Shown here: positions 15,101 to 30,193 of the stretch, piece after piece
Numbering within the stretch: the stretch's first letter is position 1
Layout of the letters: each line of letters opens with the position of its first letter
Assembly (NCBI GenBank): GCA_034620365.1
Contig: JAQGEQ010000284.1
Span: forward strand, 248,001 to 312,000
Source of the DNA: Pegea sp. RAD2-039
Lineage: Eukaryota; Chordata; Thaliacea; Salpida; Salpidae
DNA length: 64,000 nucleotides
Direction of reading: 5' to 3'
Notes under the pieces: model-generated
Told to the model about the DNA's origin: nothing
What the model saw: the letters and a program-made list of their open reading frames with translations, nothing else
Database searches by the model: none
Translations under genes and position numbers: made by a program

Positions 15101-18100
15101 CTTTAATAGAAAAATAAAATAAATTTTAATTATCTTTGAAAAAAATTAAATGGAAACATTTTTTCTTTCAAAAACTTAAGTTTTTTTTTATTTTTACTAC
15201 AGCCGAAAACCAAAATTTTTTAATTTTTTTCATAAATGAATTTATAAAAACCTAAATGACGTAATTTTCAGTTTCCGTTAAATGCATTTTTAGTGGTTTA
15301 TATATTAACTGTTAAAAAGAATTAAAGTTGTTAAACATTTTTCTATTTAAAAAGTTTAAAGCTTGATGTTAAGGTTTCAGTTTACATACTGAAAAATAAA
15401 CTTAAGAAGACACAAATACAAATTTTGTAATTGTAGATACTCCTAAGTTTTGAAATAAGTTTTTATCAATCATAAAATGCTTTTCTAAATTCAATTAAGA
15501 CTATTAACATCTATAAGCATGTAATTAATTCTTCAAAAGTTCACCGCAATTGTTTTAATTTATGTTTTAATAAAGAAATGAAACCTGAAAATACCGTTTT
15601 CATTTGAAAAAAATTTTAGAAGAAATTCAAATTTATTTTTTGTGTTTTCTGGAAATGATTTAGGAATATTTATTTATGTAAGAAGTTAAATATAGCAAAA
15701 AATAAATAAGAGATCACTAGCAACAAAATAGATGATTTATCAAAATTGAAGATAAATAGATAAAAATGATATTATTAAATCACTTTTTGTCATTTATTTG
15801 TAAATTTTTGGTTATTTTTGCTACTAGCTTATAGTCTAAGTAGAGATGAAACCAACTTTTTGATTTAGTTTTAAATTAATTAGATTGTACATCTTTGTAA
15901 TTGAGTTAATCAAATTAAGAATGTGATTTTTAAAAGTTTAAAAAAGAAATGATAGGAAATAGTATCTTGTAGAAAAACTATTTTAATAAAATATTTAAAA
16001 AGTCTTTAAGTGTTTTTTTTATTCAAATTTATGACGAGTTTCAAAGTCTTCATAATATTTTAGTCAATTCGTCACAATCACGAATTATCTAAACGTCATT
16101 TTGAAAATATTTTTCTTTCTTAAAACTGATTAATACGTGATAAATGACTAAATGTTCAACTTGATAACATTTTATTAATTTTAAACTAAAAAAACTCAAC
16201 ATTTATTGAACTTTCGTTACTACATGATAAAATTTAGTTAACGTTTAGCTATATGAATATATATTTCTGTTTAAAGTTATAATATTTTCATGCTAATTTG
16301 CCTTTTAGCAATTTCTATGTCTTTATTTGCTTTTGAAATAATCGAAACTGTTTTTTGTACTCATAAACCAAATTTGTAGAAATAATAATAATAATAGAAA
16401 AATTACTTATATTTATTTTAAAATAAATAAGTTTAATTATTAGTTTAAAATAATCTTTCTGATATACTAAATTTGACTTTATTTAGAAATGTTTATAAAC
16501 CAATAATATATTTTAATTTCGATAGATGGAAAGATAAATTAAATATTTATGATATTTCTACAGATAAGAACGTTTTTATAACTCAGTTTTATCAGGAAAT
16601 TAGGTGGTTTTATTGTAAATTGAAGTTGTTACTAAAGATGTTTGTTTTTGAGTTGAGGTTTTCGATGAGTTTATTTAGAAAATTTTTATTTAATAAAATG
16701 TAAATTAGTTTAATTTGTATAAAAGCTCTCACGAAAATTCTCACTAAAAAACTAAATATCTTTATTCTCGAACTGCTTCTTTGGTAATTGAAAAAAATCT
16801 TTGAGACATTTTGTAATTGAAGTAGTAAATTGTTGGAAACTTTCAGTCAAAGCCTTTCTTCAGTTCATGTTAATTAAATTAACTGAATTAATTACGAATA
16901 TATAAGTTAATATATTGATATATTTATCCAATATTTAATATTAATACATATATGGCATTGAAGTTTATATATTGAAAGTAAGTTAAAGCTTTTTTGCTTT
17001 TAATATAATAACTAAAATTAGAACTAGTTGAGAAATTTTATTTGAAAGAAAATTAACTCCTTTCAATAAAATATTTTCAAAGAAACTTTCTAAATATATT
17101 CTGTAAATAGAAAAAAAAGATTAAATTCAAAACGCTCTTTTCTTCTTAATATTTATTTATTTTATTGAACGCATGGCTTCATTCATCAACAGAATATATC
17201 TTTTGACATTCTTTAATCACCAAATTCAAGTTAATTGAAACTTATAACTTAAAAAGTGTTTACAGAAAAAGTGTTTTTTTAAAGGTTATGTTTAGCGACA
17301 AAACTCTAAGCACCTTATTACACATTCAATCATTTAAAAGATTTTTTGTAAAAGGATAAGAAACTTTATTTTATCTCAAGTTTTTTAAGTGGTTTTGTTA
17401 GTAGCAAAGCTAGATTTAGTTCTTGGATAGAGCTGTCTTAACGTTTTCATCCGAAAATTATCTTATTTTTTCTTAAAGAAAGCAGATGTGGAAAAGAGTT
17501 TATATAAAAATATTTGAAATAAATAATTTTTAGTTGTTTAATTTTTGTGTTTATAACTTTATAAATTAAAAAAAACAAAAGTTCCAATTTATTTATCTTT
17601 CTTTTGTTTATTTATGTAAGAAATGTTTAATTATTTTGTTTGGTTATCATTATATAAAACAAAAATATTGTCAAACCATATAAAAAACCAACTTAAATTT
17701 TTCGAAAAACTTTAAAAAGTAGTTTAAACTTTTTTCAGCAATTTTGAACAAACTAAACAATTGAATATTGTTGTTTATCTCGCATCAACCTCACTTCATA
17801 AGCGTTTCATTAAAGTCAGTTAAACCACTTATAATTTCATAGGTGAATATTTTCTACATCAATATATAAGATCTGAAGATCAAATCAGGAATTATTTAAC
17901 GATTTTTTGATAGTTGTATCTCTTGCTGATGTAATTAAGACGTTGAAAATAAAAGAGGCGGAAAGCATAATGTTTCACACAATAATTAGTTGAAATGAAA
18001 TAATTAGAATTATTTTCATTTGATTTCTAAGTTTTGCTAATTAAAGTAATAACTTAAAATTCTTGAAACGAACTATAACAGGATGTTTGAATACTCTAAA

Positions 18101-21100
18101 TAAATATTTGAAATTACATTATTTAAATAGTTCTTCAAAAGATTTGAAAAAGTTTATAAAATTACACTTACATATGTTAGCTGAAAAGCTACATGAGAAT
18201 AAGATCAGATTTGTGATCAAATAAATAATTCTAGCTTATATAATCGTTTTTTAATTTTTATTTCAGTCTTCGGAACTAATTGCAAATTCAAATCTGCAGC
18301 CAGTTCTTTAATTTAAAATAAAATAATCAGTTTTTAGATGAGCTTTTTGTAATGTTATTAAATCTAAAATCAACAAAAAATACATTTATAAGATCCATTT
18401 AATGAAAATTGAAATATATTTTAGCTAAATTCAGTAAAAAAACTCGAAAATTGTTTCTAAAAGCTGAATTCTTCACTTGAAAGAAAAAAACACAGATGAC
18501 GTCACTACTGTGGTAGACTTTCTTCTTGTTTTAAATCGATAAAATTTTACTTTCTAGGAAGTAACACGAAACTTTGTTTTGTGTTAAAGTATTAAGGGAT
18601 TTACAAGCTTGTGATGAGCGTGAAAATTTATTCCCAACATCATTTACTTAAATTATTTTGCATTATAAGATTTTCTTGGGTATAAAAACGTTTTAAATTT
18701 TCCTAATAATGAATCATTTTGTTTTTTGGAGTATTTTTTGTGAGTTTTATATAATTATTAGTTGATACTTAAAAGTCATTTTTTTAAATATTTTATCCTC
18801 ATATAGAACAAATTTTTGTTTATAAATTTAAATATTTATTTATTATTGAAAGGATTTGTTCTGTGTTTTTCCATTACCCTGATGTTCATGTGTTTAAGCA
18901 AAACTATTTCAAACATTCACCAACAATAGAATAGCAGAAATATTTGAATTTATCATATGACAAACTTTTAAACACATCTAACTTAAAAACATATTTTGAT
19001 AAAACCATTTTTTTACGTTTAAAGTGAAAAATAATTTAAAAAATAGTTGAATGTAAACGAGTAAATTTTTCATCAACTTTACTAACAGTTGTCATCATTG
19101 ATGACTTTCTTTTTATATGTTCTATGTGTTAACAACGTAGATTACTAAAAGATAGCTTCTTACAGAGATCTTATTGACTAGTTTCAACTATTTCAAGTTC
19201 ATCACTCTGCAGATAAGAAAATAGTCTGCATAATTGTTTCTTTATCTTTCCATTCAACACCAAAACTACATATTTATTTATTATAATAACCAATTATAAT
19301 AATTATATTTACCATTTTAAAATACTTTTAAAACCTTTTATAATGTACAGCTTTTTTTATCTACCATAAAGACGTTTTTTTCAATGTCCTCTTGTAAAAC
19401 AACAACAGAATTATTTTTTGTGATAAAATACTTTGCATTTTTGTAAGTTCAATTCTATTCCTTTTTGATTAATCAATTTATCATAATAAATTATTTGTAC
19501 TTTGAAATCGATTATAATTTATAAGCTCTTTTTTAAAGGGGTCTTATATTTTTTGTACCTAATAAATAAAGATTTAAACTTGTTTGCTATTTACAAATCG
19601 TCTCGAATATTTACATGAAAACTTACAATTGATTTTCAACTTTTTTAAACCCATCTCTTTTATTTGCTTACTCATGATAACCAGCACTTAATGCATCAAA
19701 CTTTTAGAAGTTGACAAGAAGTACACACTTTTATTTTTTCTGTTTTTAATCTTAAAAAAAATTTGAACTTTATAAAAATTAATAATAAAAGTATCATTAG
19801 TAAAGTTAAATATACATTAGTATGATTAATTGCATTAATCACATGTTTGATTCAAACGTCATTAAAACTAAAATTATCTTTTTCATCAGATGTAATAAGC
19901 AAACAACTAACCAACGTCAAGTCTGCTTCATTAGAATATTTTTATCAAATTTAAACTCATAAGATATTCTAGCAAGTAATTGCTTAACATACATGTCAAT
20001 GAGTAACTTTTAAATAATTTATTTTTCATCATATTTTATATTTTTATAATGACTACATCTAATAATGTGATTACTAAAGACAAAAACATTTAGGTCACTA
20101 TCACTAGTGCCATTTGAGTGGGTTGTATATATCACAAGATTTAAATTAAAAGAAGGAAATGAGAATACTAAAGGTAATTTGATTAAGTATTTTTCTTATT
20201 CGTTTATTTCTATCTTAACTTTTTATTTAAATCAAAACGAAATATTCGAAGATTAGAATGGTGGTGGTAAAATGTTTAAGGTTTTAAAGAAATTTCAAAA
20301 ACAGTCATGTTTTTCTTGACAAAAGTTTGTATAAAAAATGATTTAAAAAATAAATTAAATTTAAGAAAAATTAATTTTTATAAAATCTATTTATTAATCT
20401 TTATAAGAACTAATTGGTTTTATTCAATTTAAAAAATATAGATTTAATTTTAGTTAAAACGGCAACTTTCTTTGATGAATATGTTTTAGATTTCAATCTT
20501 TGCTTTTGTAAAAGCAACCTTATAAACTTTATACTTATGCTCATGAGGTTTATTTTTGTTTAAATTTATATTTCTGTTTATTTAAAGCTAAATAAATATA
20601 TTTAGGTCAATATGTGGTTAGATGCAGTTTATATATATACTTAATCAGTTAATTCAATTGTCCATTATATTGATATTATAAAGTATTTATTTAAAAGTTG
20701 TTTTTAACAACTTTATTTTTGGCTGGCTATTTTAGAAAAAAAAATACTTTAGGTATTTTGTTTTAATCTATCTCATATGATCTGTTTTTATCTAAAATTA
20801 TTTCAAATATATTCAAACTAATATACATTTATATCTAAATAGTTGTATAAAAATTTATTAAAAAGATTTTTAAATACATTATGCTAAATGAATTTTTGAA
20901 AAACTTGGTTTTATAGATTACCATTATCTTTATTGTCCAATTTATAATTTTTTAATCTGTTTTACAGTAAAATTTATTTTCAACATTTGTGTATTTCTAG
21001 TTTTTGTCTAATATTAATTTTTTGACGTAAATTATCTATAAAAATTTATTTTAAAACTCTTTAAAAATATTATTTTTGTTTATAGTTTCATTAACCAACC

Positions 21101-24100
21101 ATATTTGGATTTCAATCAATATTTTAATAGTCTATTGTTTAACTTTTTCCTACTATTTAGACTGATTGATTTCAGATAAAAAACTTTAAAACTATCTTCA
21201 ATTTGGTGTTGTTTCAAAGATTTTAAATATTATAGAAATGTTTTTTTTTTTAGTATTTCTTATAAGAATTTTAAAATATTAGTTTGTTCAAAAACAGTAA
21301 AAGCAAGTTTTAAAATAAAAATATTTTTCTTTCTTTAATTTCAACGCCAGAAAATTATTTGAATTTCAAATGGTTGATAAAAATGAAAATAAATTTAAAA
21401 TCATTTCAATTGAAATATCTTTAATCTTTAAAAAAATAGTTTTTTTTTCAAATCTGTAAGTAACAAATTTCTTATTGGTAAGAAATGATATGAAATGACA
21501 AAAAGGAAATGACGTGAGCGTTCTTTGCACGCGTTTAAGCGTACAGTTTCAAATGAAATGTGTGCGCTAGCAGAGGCTTGTGACACTTTTTTAAAATCAT
21601 ATAATACTGCATCGTTTCTAAACACCAATTTATTCAGCTTTTTGATTCAGTCAGCAAAAGGTTTATTGATAATTTGTTTTTATTTCTTTTTTTATTTTGT
21701 GTCTGAAAGACTTTCTCTCAGAAAGATCAACTTTGATCTTTGGAGGCACAAAAATTCTCTCATTATTTTTGAAGTTATTTTTTGAAAAATAATCTAAAAG
21801 ATATTTCAAATTTTTTGAAATTTTTTTTGAAGTTAGCTCACTTCAAATGATAATTTCTAATTTTTTTTCTAAATAAGAAACAGATTAATAATCACCACAC
21901 CCTTCAAGAACTTTTTTATTATGGAAGAAGTTATTGAAATTCCTAACTGCAGCTACAAAATGATTGAATAACTGAAAAAAGGTTGACAATTTGAGATACA
22001 AAATTTGGATTTGACAAGTTTGTTAAAAAATATTCTAACTGTAGATTTATTCGACTATTTTAGTTTATTTAAGATTATTTAACAATTTCATAAACGGTTT
22101 TAGTAGCAATATTTATATGATATATTCAAAAGATTTAAAAATTGAAGATAGTATATACTATATCACCAAATAGTTTATATCCAATTATACGGAAAGTGTT
22201 TACGTTTCAAATTATTATCTCTGACTATTTATGTTTTTATAAAATGTATTGAAAATGAAAAAGTTGTTTTGACAGCTAGCAAGTCAACTTTTATTCAAAT
22301 TGAACATTTTCATTTCAAAGTAAAAGGAACAATTCCTTAAAAGTAAGCAAAAATGATTGTTTTGAGTTTGGTTGACAATAAATCAATGAATATAAGAAAC
22401 TCCAAAATAAAAGTATATTACATAAAAAAATTGTTTGCTATCAACTATTTTTTCTATTATCTCTATGTTTACATTTGTATATAAACACAGTTAGAAAAAT
22501 GTAAAATAATATTTACTTTTAGTCTAAAAATAAATTGAGAACATTTCATAGAAGCTACCAGCAGTTTTCTTTTACTTGATAAATTTCTTTTAGCACAAAA
22601 CTATTATAGACTGTCTAATATAAATGTTTTTATTGTTGATTCCTTTAAATCAAATAGAAAAATCTGTTGAAAGAGATTGGATTTCTTAAGAGCATCCTTA
22701 TAGAGATATTGATTTTAGAGTAATGTGTTTTTTGTAGTGACAAACGTTTTGACGAATGTGTTGTAGATGAAAAAGAACTGCAAAAACCTATATGCTAAAA
22801 ATAACTGTCTGCCTTTTGAGTAAAAAAAAAAATGTTTGATATTTTTGCACAATGAAATTTATATCATCTTTAGTTTTGAAGTTATTAGTGACAAAATAGA
22901 AGAATAATCCTCAAGAAACTAGCTGACAGTTTGGCAAGGAGTCCAGATCTTGTAAAGAAACTATTGATTAGTGAACTCAGATTGAAAAATAAAATATTTA
23001 GAAGAAAGATGAAAAAAACCTTACAAGTTCTTACATAAGGAAAAGATATTACAAAAGTATGATTTTATAAAGTTAAAGATTTTTTTGTTGCAGAGTTTTA
23101 GACATTGCTTAAACTGTATATCTGATAATAAGTGTTTTTTTTAATCAAATTTAAGTATTTTGAGATTGAACCAACTTTATAAGGTCTTGGTACTCCTATT
23201 TAAACCATTATCATTCACATTATCAGCTTGGGTTTTGGTTGGCAGTAAAATTACAATAAAAAAGTTTTTATTTATTATTTACGTCGATCAAACAGTAAGT
23301 AACTGTTTATGAAATTATATGATACAAAATGAGATTTATTTTGAGTTATTTTTTCAGCGCAATATTCTATTTTCTAAACGGTTTAAATAGCAGCAACATC
23401 AGTTTGCTTTTTAAATTAGTAATGTAACTTATAGATTTGGTAATATAGCTTACATAAAACTTTGAAATGTAATAAACTGTAATAATAAGTTGTTGTAAGT
23501 TATCTCAGACATTTTATTTCTATAAATCTGAGGTTTTGTTTTGAAAGTTTTTCTGAATAATTTGAAAAAAATTGTTTAATTTAAAAAGTTAAGGTTTCAG
23601 ATGTAGAAGATCAGAATCAAAGATCAGATTTTTCATTGGTTTTAAAATTAAGTTTCACTAAATCTATTAAGAGCCTCAAAGATTACTTTTGAAATTTTCT
23701 ACTTTAAAAAATTATTTTATTGATTTAACGTTAGTTTTGATATTTTAATAATTCAGTGTATAATATATATAATATATATGATATATGTGGTATAAAGTAT
23801 TTATTTAGTATTTAAAAAGTTGAAAATAAACCTTAAAAATGATAAAAAACAACTTTAAACTTTAATCAAAATTTGAACTTTTTGAAAATTGTTTTGTGTT
23901 TATTCAATAATGTTATTTTATATATAAAAGTTTTCACTGTCTACAAATAATGTTAACTTCAATTTGACTAGTTAAAGTTTTTTTCCTTTTGATTTTTAAC
24001 TCGCATAAAATTACAAGTTTTCTGCTGTGATCATTGGTGCATGAGATAAAAAAAAAAGAAAGTAGTTTTTAAAGTGTTTAAATATTTTCAATTTGTTTTC

Positions 24101-27100
24101 TTAATATTGGTCTTACTTGCTAAAGTTTAATAGTTAAGAATAAATTTTGTTGTGTAACTGATGAATAGATGTGGAAATTACCAGATGGTGAAAAGATAAT
24201 TGTATTTCTGGTGGCAAGCAGTTTATTCATTTTCAGTTTTATTTTAGACTCTTTTTATTTTTCAGGTTTTAGTCACTGCAAACCTCAAAGAAACTCATTG
24301 TATGGTGTCAACAACGTTATAAGGAAAAGTGATTGAATCCAAAATCTTCACAAAGATTTCAGCCATAAAAGAAGTAGTGAAAAATTAGAAGAAAAAACTT
24401 AGAAATTAGAAGAATAAAAGTTATCAGTTAAGAAAATCTTTTGTAGGCTTATTATTTCCAGAAAAGAAATGATCTCTGCTCTTTTGCCTGAAGGGTAATG
24501 CAAGTAACTTACTTATATCAAATTTTTTTGTTTAAAGTAAATACTCAAACATGTCTTTGATATTCTTCTACTACTAGCAGTAAATTGTATGTTTGTAATA
24601 CTGGAATGAACTGCTGTACGTTGATTTATTGCAAACTAAATAGACTCTAATTGGTGAGTCACATTGTCTGATTGGTTGGTTGAGTTTTTAAAGAATGTTC
24701 TAGAAACTTTTTCCATAGCAAGTTTTGGTGGTTGATTATTTCAATTGTTGATTGTTTTCAATCAAATTTAAACGGAATTTTTGAATTATTAGATTAATTT
24801 GGTTTTGTGTTCAACATTTTATATAACTTCTTCGAGTTGATGAGTATTTAGCTCAATTAAATGTCACATTTTTACACTTTGTGATTTAGTGTCTGTTAGT
24901 TTTACTGATTTTTCTACTTTTGAAATACTTGTACAATCTCAAAATGTTGCTTAATATATTGCTTACTTTATTCTTGTAGATTTATGAAAAAGCAAAAAGT
25001 TTGTTTAGGTTTTGGTTATAAACAATTTGTTTACAAGACTTTTTATGGAGAATGGCTTTCAGGTTATCTAATAATTTTATTTATTTTTAAAATACAACTA
25101 ATAAAAATAATAATTTTTTAAAATTTTAATTTTTATTCTTTTTAAACGTTCTTTTTTTACCAATATTAAAAAATTTAGATTTAATTTTGATTTTAATAAA
25201 GTAAAGAAAATAATATTTTTCAAAACAATAGATATTTTCTATATTTTATTATTGTAAACTTTAATAAATACTTATATCATTAAATGTTTTGTTTTAGTTA
25301 TAGACTTTATCTAAGTTGTTTTGAGTATATGTTTATACATAAAGTTATCAATTTGCTTCTATTATTATTCTATAATCTAATGTTTATTTCTATAAAATTT
25401 CAGTTTAATTGTGTAGAGAGTTCCATGAACTTTATCATATTTCTATTATCACTTATTTTAAAAAAATATCTTGATCTTACAGTTCTTTGAATAATTAATA
25501 ATCTCATTTTAGGTGGCTTTGTTTCATTTTTGATCCGATTTCTTCTAATTGCGCTTATGATTAAAGAAAATATCCCTTAAAAGTAAACATCTATTTTTAC
25601 TCTTGTATTTAGTACTTTTTACTTAATGTTCAAATATTTGATTCCATCTTTCATGCTAGAAGCTTGTTTGTTTACACGAAGAAGGAACCTACTTAAAGAT
25701 CTTATAGTAAATAGTTCCTTACTCCAATTACTCTTGATCGTCAAATATATTTGTTGTTAAATTATTCAGAAATCTGATCATGATGAATAATAAATTTCGA
25801 GAACTTCAAATTCTACATCATCTAAACTGCTATAAAAGTATTATAATCAAGATCTGCGAGCAAAGAGCTACATCCTGTTTTAAGACATCAGTATATTAGT
25901 TGAAATTCTGTTGTGACACTTTAAAAATTATGATGAGTCATATGCTAAAGAGGTAGACCTTTGCGGCAGTTATAAAATATTTATGGAGCTTGAATCTATT
26001 ATTGATTCTTATTTTCAGAATATTCTGACTCAATCTTTTGAATATATTTAAAAGCACATATGGCAAAAATGTCTTTTTCACCTTTTGGTGTTTGAATGGA
26101 TATTTTCTTCAACTAATTTTTGTTCCTGTTTCATTTTTTAAAGATTTTTCTTCAATTTTGTTTACTGAATTTTTTGTTATTAATAACATTCAAAATTTAA
26201 AAAAAGTTTTGTCATCGCTTAACGTCTATCAAAAATCTATTTCTTTTTAAAATTTCACTTTTTAAACTTAAAAACTATTTTCAAATAACAACTTTGTTTT
26301 GAAATTTGTTTTAATCTTATAAATTTTATTAAGTCATCACATAAAAACAATCTGAGTTCTTTATTCACTTTTCTGATATACTTCTAAACTTTCAGCACAT
26401 TTCTCTTAACACAGACGTCTTTGAAATGTGAACTATTTATTTGATGATTTTCTATCACAGAAATTTCATAAATTAGCTTCATTCTTGTCTTCATTGTTTT
26501 CTTATACAGCCATTAAAACTGTTTGAAGACGTTTTAGCTTTTTACTTTCAGATATTTTTGTTCAATGGACCATTATCGTCAGAATTAAGAGCAGTTTTTA
26601 TTTGACTTCAGCGTAAAGTTTTGCCTACTTCAGCTGGTAAAGTTACTCAAGCGTAAAACAGCGAAATTAACGAGAGAACGCCTTTTGATTAATAATTGGG
26701 ACTAAAAAGAAAGAAAAAAGTTCTAATAAAATAGTTTGAATATTTTTTATTACATAAAAAGCTATCATTTCGAAACTAAAGATCTGCTTGATACTGTCTT
26801 TCAGGTTACTCGGAATTAACTTTATGGTTTTAAAGAGAGATCTTAAAGTCAATCTCTGGAAAGAGTCTTAGCTAGTATTTACACCTGAGTTTGTTATCAA
26901 GAGTATCTAAAAGAAGAGGATTTGATTAAGAGTAGTTAGATGATGAAGATATCAGATTTATTTTTAAACTTTTTTTGTTGTATTTTGTTGTCTGAATATT
27001 TTTCATTTTTAAAATTGTTTATTTTTCATAAATGTTTTTTGCTAAATTTATGACTAACAATTTTAGATATCAGTAGAAAAGGGTTTCCAATTTTTTTACT

Positions 27101-27440
27101 TAAAAATGACATTTTTTTTATTTGCATGAAGTCTTTTGTGATAAAAATGTTTATAAAGTTGTTATCTAAAAGTTCGTTTTCGTTTTTGATTTATTAAATG
27201 ATAAGAGAACCATTTATGAAGTATCTACTACTTATTTGAAATGAAAAAATGGTTTTACTAGACCAAGAGGTTTCATGTAAAATCTTTTTCCCTAATTACT
27301 CAATTCACAAACACAGTTAGTAGGGAGTTATCTTTTTACTCCATATAGACTTTTCGAGAGAGTTTTGTTTCATTTATTCTCCTTATAATTTGGTGATTTA
27401 CTTTCATAGAAACAAAGAAACTAATTTCTCTTTTTTTTAC
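12116..27440. other. 15 kb AT-rich region, no supported gene
   Basis: Both strands were read for exons with paired splice sites and family-like protein. Only short AT-rich open frames with Phe/Leu/Lys/Asn-biased composition were found. Less AT-rich patches lie near 18,490-18,600, 21,510-21,590 and 24,580-24,680 but give no credible protein. Simple-sequence bits include an AAT run near 16,383. Isolated small exons could easily be missed here. Confidence 0.4.
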
Positions 27441-27505
27441 AGCCATAATTTTTTTTGAATCTATATTAAAGATTTTTGTCTGTAAAATAAAAATTCAATC
27501 TTATA
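27441..27505 (+). promoter_or_regulatory. 5' leader of the MARCKS-like gene with strong acceptor
   Basis: The sequence cttttttttacag ends at about 27442, roughly 63 nt before the ATG at 27506. It is a strong 3' splice site with no coding exon in front of it. It is either the end of a 5'-UTR intron or a spliced-leader acceptor. Confidence 0.5.
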
Positions 27506-30193
27506 ATGTCTGAACAAGAAGCAAAAGCCACTACTGTTGCTGTTGATGATAGTCCTGCTGTAGAACAAAAAGCTGACGTCACTGAGTTAACCAGCGAAGT
27601 TGAGAGCGTAGCCGCACCCGCTAATGTTACCGGAGAAGAAGAAAAAAAGGAGACTGAAGTGACTTCTGAGGCTGCAGATACAGTTCAAACTGAAGCATTA
27701 TCAGTAGACGAAGCATCTGAAACAGTTACCGAAGAAGTAAAACAAAGTGAAAATATGGGAGAAACTATTGCTGGTTAGTTTTTATTTATAACTTTGATAT
27801 TATTTAAAATAGCTTTAGTTTATAGAAGCAAAATTCGTATTTATCTATTAGAAGTATTTGTTACAATTAGAAATAGTTTACAATAAACAAATAAGTTTTA
27901 TTTTTATGCAATTTATAGTTGGTTGTTATGTATGAATGTAGGTTTTTAAGAATTGTTAAATTTTTCTGTAAAACTTTTACTTGGTAAATATCATACCAAC
28001 TTAAAGATCGTAGTATTAGGACTACTCATGCACAACCACACTTTCGTGTTGTTTGTAAAAGCTTTTAAAAATAGAAATTAAGAAAACAGATATCTTTTAA
28101 AAATTAAAGATTTTAATGTTCAAAAAAGTTTAAACTTTTTACTGAGCTTTCTTATAGCTAAATTTGTCGCTTGTATTTAAAAATATGTAAGAATATTTTA
28201 AACTTACATTATTTAGATTTAATTTCAATAATTTTTAAATCAAATATTTATGTAAAGTATTTTTTGAATCTTATCAAATGTCATTGATTTCTTAGTATTT
28301 GATTTTGTAATTAACATGATGGTTATTTACTTATTTTATTGGTTCTTTTAACTATTTGTTGAAACTTATAAAACATTTATTTAATTTTGAAAATTAACAA
28401 CTTGACAATTTTTCAAACTTGTTATGTACTTTGGACTAGTTTAGAAAAATATTGTCATTCAAATATATTTAAGTTATTGATTTTTATTATGCTTTAAAAA
28501 CAATTTATGAAAAAGCAATTATTAGAAAAATAAAGAAATTTTATTATCAACTTTTTATTTATTCTTACATAATATACAAAAAAACAATAAAACTTTTATA
28601 ATTTCAGAAATTAGTCTTTATTGTTGCAGTGAATGCTTTAATTTTCTAACCACTTATTGCGCAATATTTTATAAAAAAACTGAAATTTTAAAAGCAGTGG
28701 TTATTTAGTAATATAATTTTTCACATGAAAAATAATTAAAATTTTTTAGCTATCGATTTTTAAGTTTGAATTTTATATAAATTTCATGAAAAACTTCAGA
28801 ACCACGCCTTTCATGAGTGAAATTCTACCACTAGTGGCGCTATTTGCACTACTCATGAAATTCAGTCTTCAATTTGCATGACAAACTTTTTAGCAAATGT
28901 TTTTTCAGCAATTTTTTTTGCCACAAACTTTCTAATTGTTTTTTCAATTTTAATTCTTACTTTGAAATTGTTATTTTAGAGCCTGCTGCTGAAGTTGTTG
29001 TCGAGGAAAAAGTTGCTCCATCTGAACCTACTGTTACTACGGTTTGTTTACCGTCTTTTCTTTGAACTTTTTTCGAGTCTTTAGAAATTTTAAGGAATTT
29101 AAAACCTTTTTCACTGAGAACATATTGAAATATTCAGTTCATGAACTCTTTTGTGGAATGTAAATAAATCTTCTCTTAATCTTATAGACTGTAGAAGCTG
29201 AAGAAACTAAGCCTGCCGAAAATGAAAAACCCGCCGAGACCGCTCCTGCTGTAGAGGAAGCTGCTCCTGCTGCTGAAGAGGCTGCTCCTGCTGCCGAAGA
29301 AGCTGCTTCTGCTACCGAAGAGGCTGCTCCTGCCGCTGAAGAGGCTGCTACTACTGCCGAAGAAGCTGCTCCTGCCGCTGAAGAAGCTGCTACTGCTGCC
29401 GAAGAAGCTGCTCCTGCTGCTGAAGAAGCTGCCCCTGCTGCCGAAGAGGTTGCCCCTGCTGCTGACGAAGCCGCTGCTTCTGAAAAACCAGCTGCCGAAT
29501 CTTCTGGAAAAAAGGAGAAGAAACGTTCTCGTTTGTCCACAAAGTCATTCAAGCGATTGTTTAAATTCAATCTTTTTCAAAAAAAACCAAAAGCAGAAGG
29601 TAAAGTTGAAGTCATAAAGAGCTTGATGAAAGAATCTAGAAAAATATCCCTTTTAGAAATTATTCCATACTGTCTTTTTATTTTTAAGAAACTCGACTCG
29701 TCTTATTTTGAAACACAATATAATTTGATATTTCACTTATTACTCTTGGGAAATTTTATTAAGCAATTATATCCACAACAACTTACAGCACACACTCAGT
29801 AAAAATTTTACTTTTTCCAAATATTTCGAATTTTTTATTACAGAACCTCAAAAAGCTGCTGAAAATGAGGCAGCTGCCCCAGAAGAAACACCAGCTACAG
29901 AAGGTGACCAACCACCAGCTGAAGCTAGCACCGAAGCTGCTACAGTCAAAGAAAATGGTAAGTAGAGACAATTAATCAAGTTTAAAAAACTTTCAAAAGT
30001 TTAATTATTTTCACTTTGCATTGAGCTGACTTTTTGGTTAACAATTTTCTTTATTTGCTAAGGAACTGAAGCTAATGGTATGGCAGCAAAAGAAACAGCA
30101 GATGAGAAACCAACAGAAGTAGAGACTCCTGCTACTACTGCTACCGAAGAAACCAGCCCGGCTCCTGCAGCAGTAGAAGAAGTTGCTGGTTGA
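27506..30193 (+). CDS. MARCKS-like acidic Ala/Glu-rich protein
   Basis: Seen: five exons, 27506-27773, 28980-29041, 29188-29599, 29844-29957 and 30063-30193, totalling 987 nt and 328 aa, with all phases agreeing. The protein is dominated by Glu, Ala, Pro and Thr. Exon 3 carries about ten copies of an EEAAPAA-type heptad (21-bp coding repeat, residues ~133-205). Then, at residues ~218-245, comes a strongly basic stretch with spaced Ser and Phe: KKEKKRSRLSTKSFKRLFKF followed by NLFQKK. Known: MARCKS and MARCKSL1 are acidic, disordered, Ala/Glu-rich proteins of similar length with one basic Ser/Phe effector segment. That segment binds PIP2 membranes, calmodulin and actin and is switched by PKC. 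Inference: a membrane/cytoskeleton PKC substrate. Odd: the start is MSEQ, not MG, so it lacks the N-myristoylation site of true MARCKS. Exon 5 uses an AAG acceptor. Strong codon signal; the family name is moderately sure. Confidence 0.85.

Noticed and set aside
18497..18504. Palindromic CRE site TGACGTCA
   Set aside because: A single 8-mer with no gene nearby; the same 8-mer also occurs inside exon 1 of the MARCKS-like gene, so chance is enough.
29139..29570. Minus-strand Ala/Ser-rich frame of 143 codons
   Set aside because: Antisense of the EEAAPAA coding repeat in exon 3 of the MARCKS-like gene.
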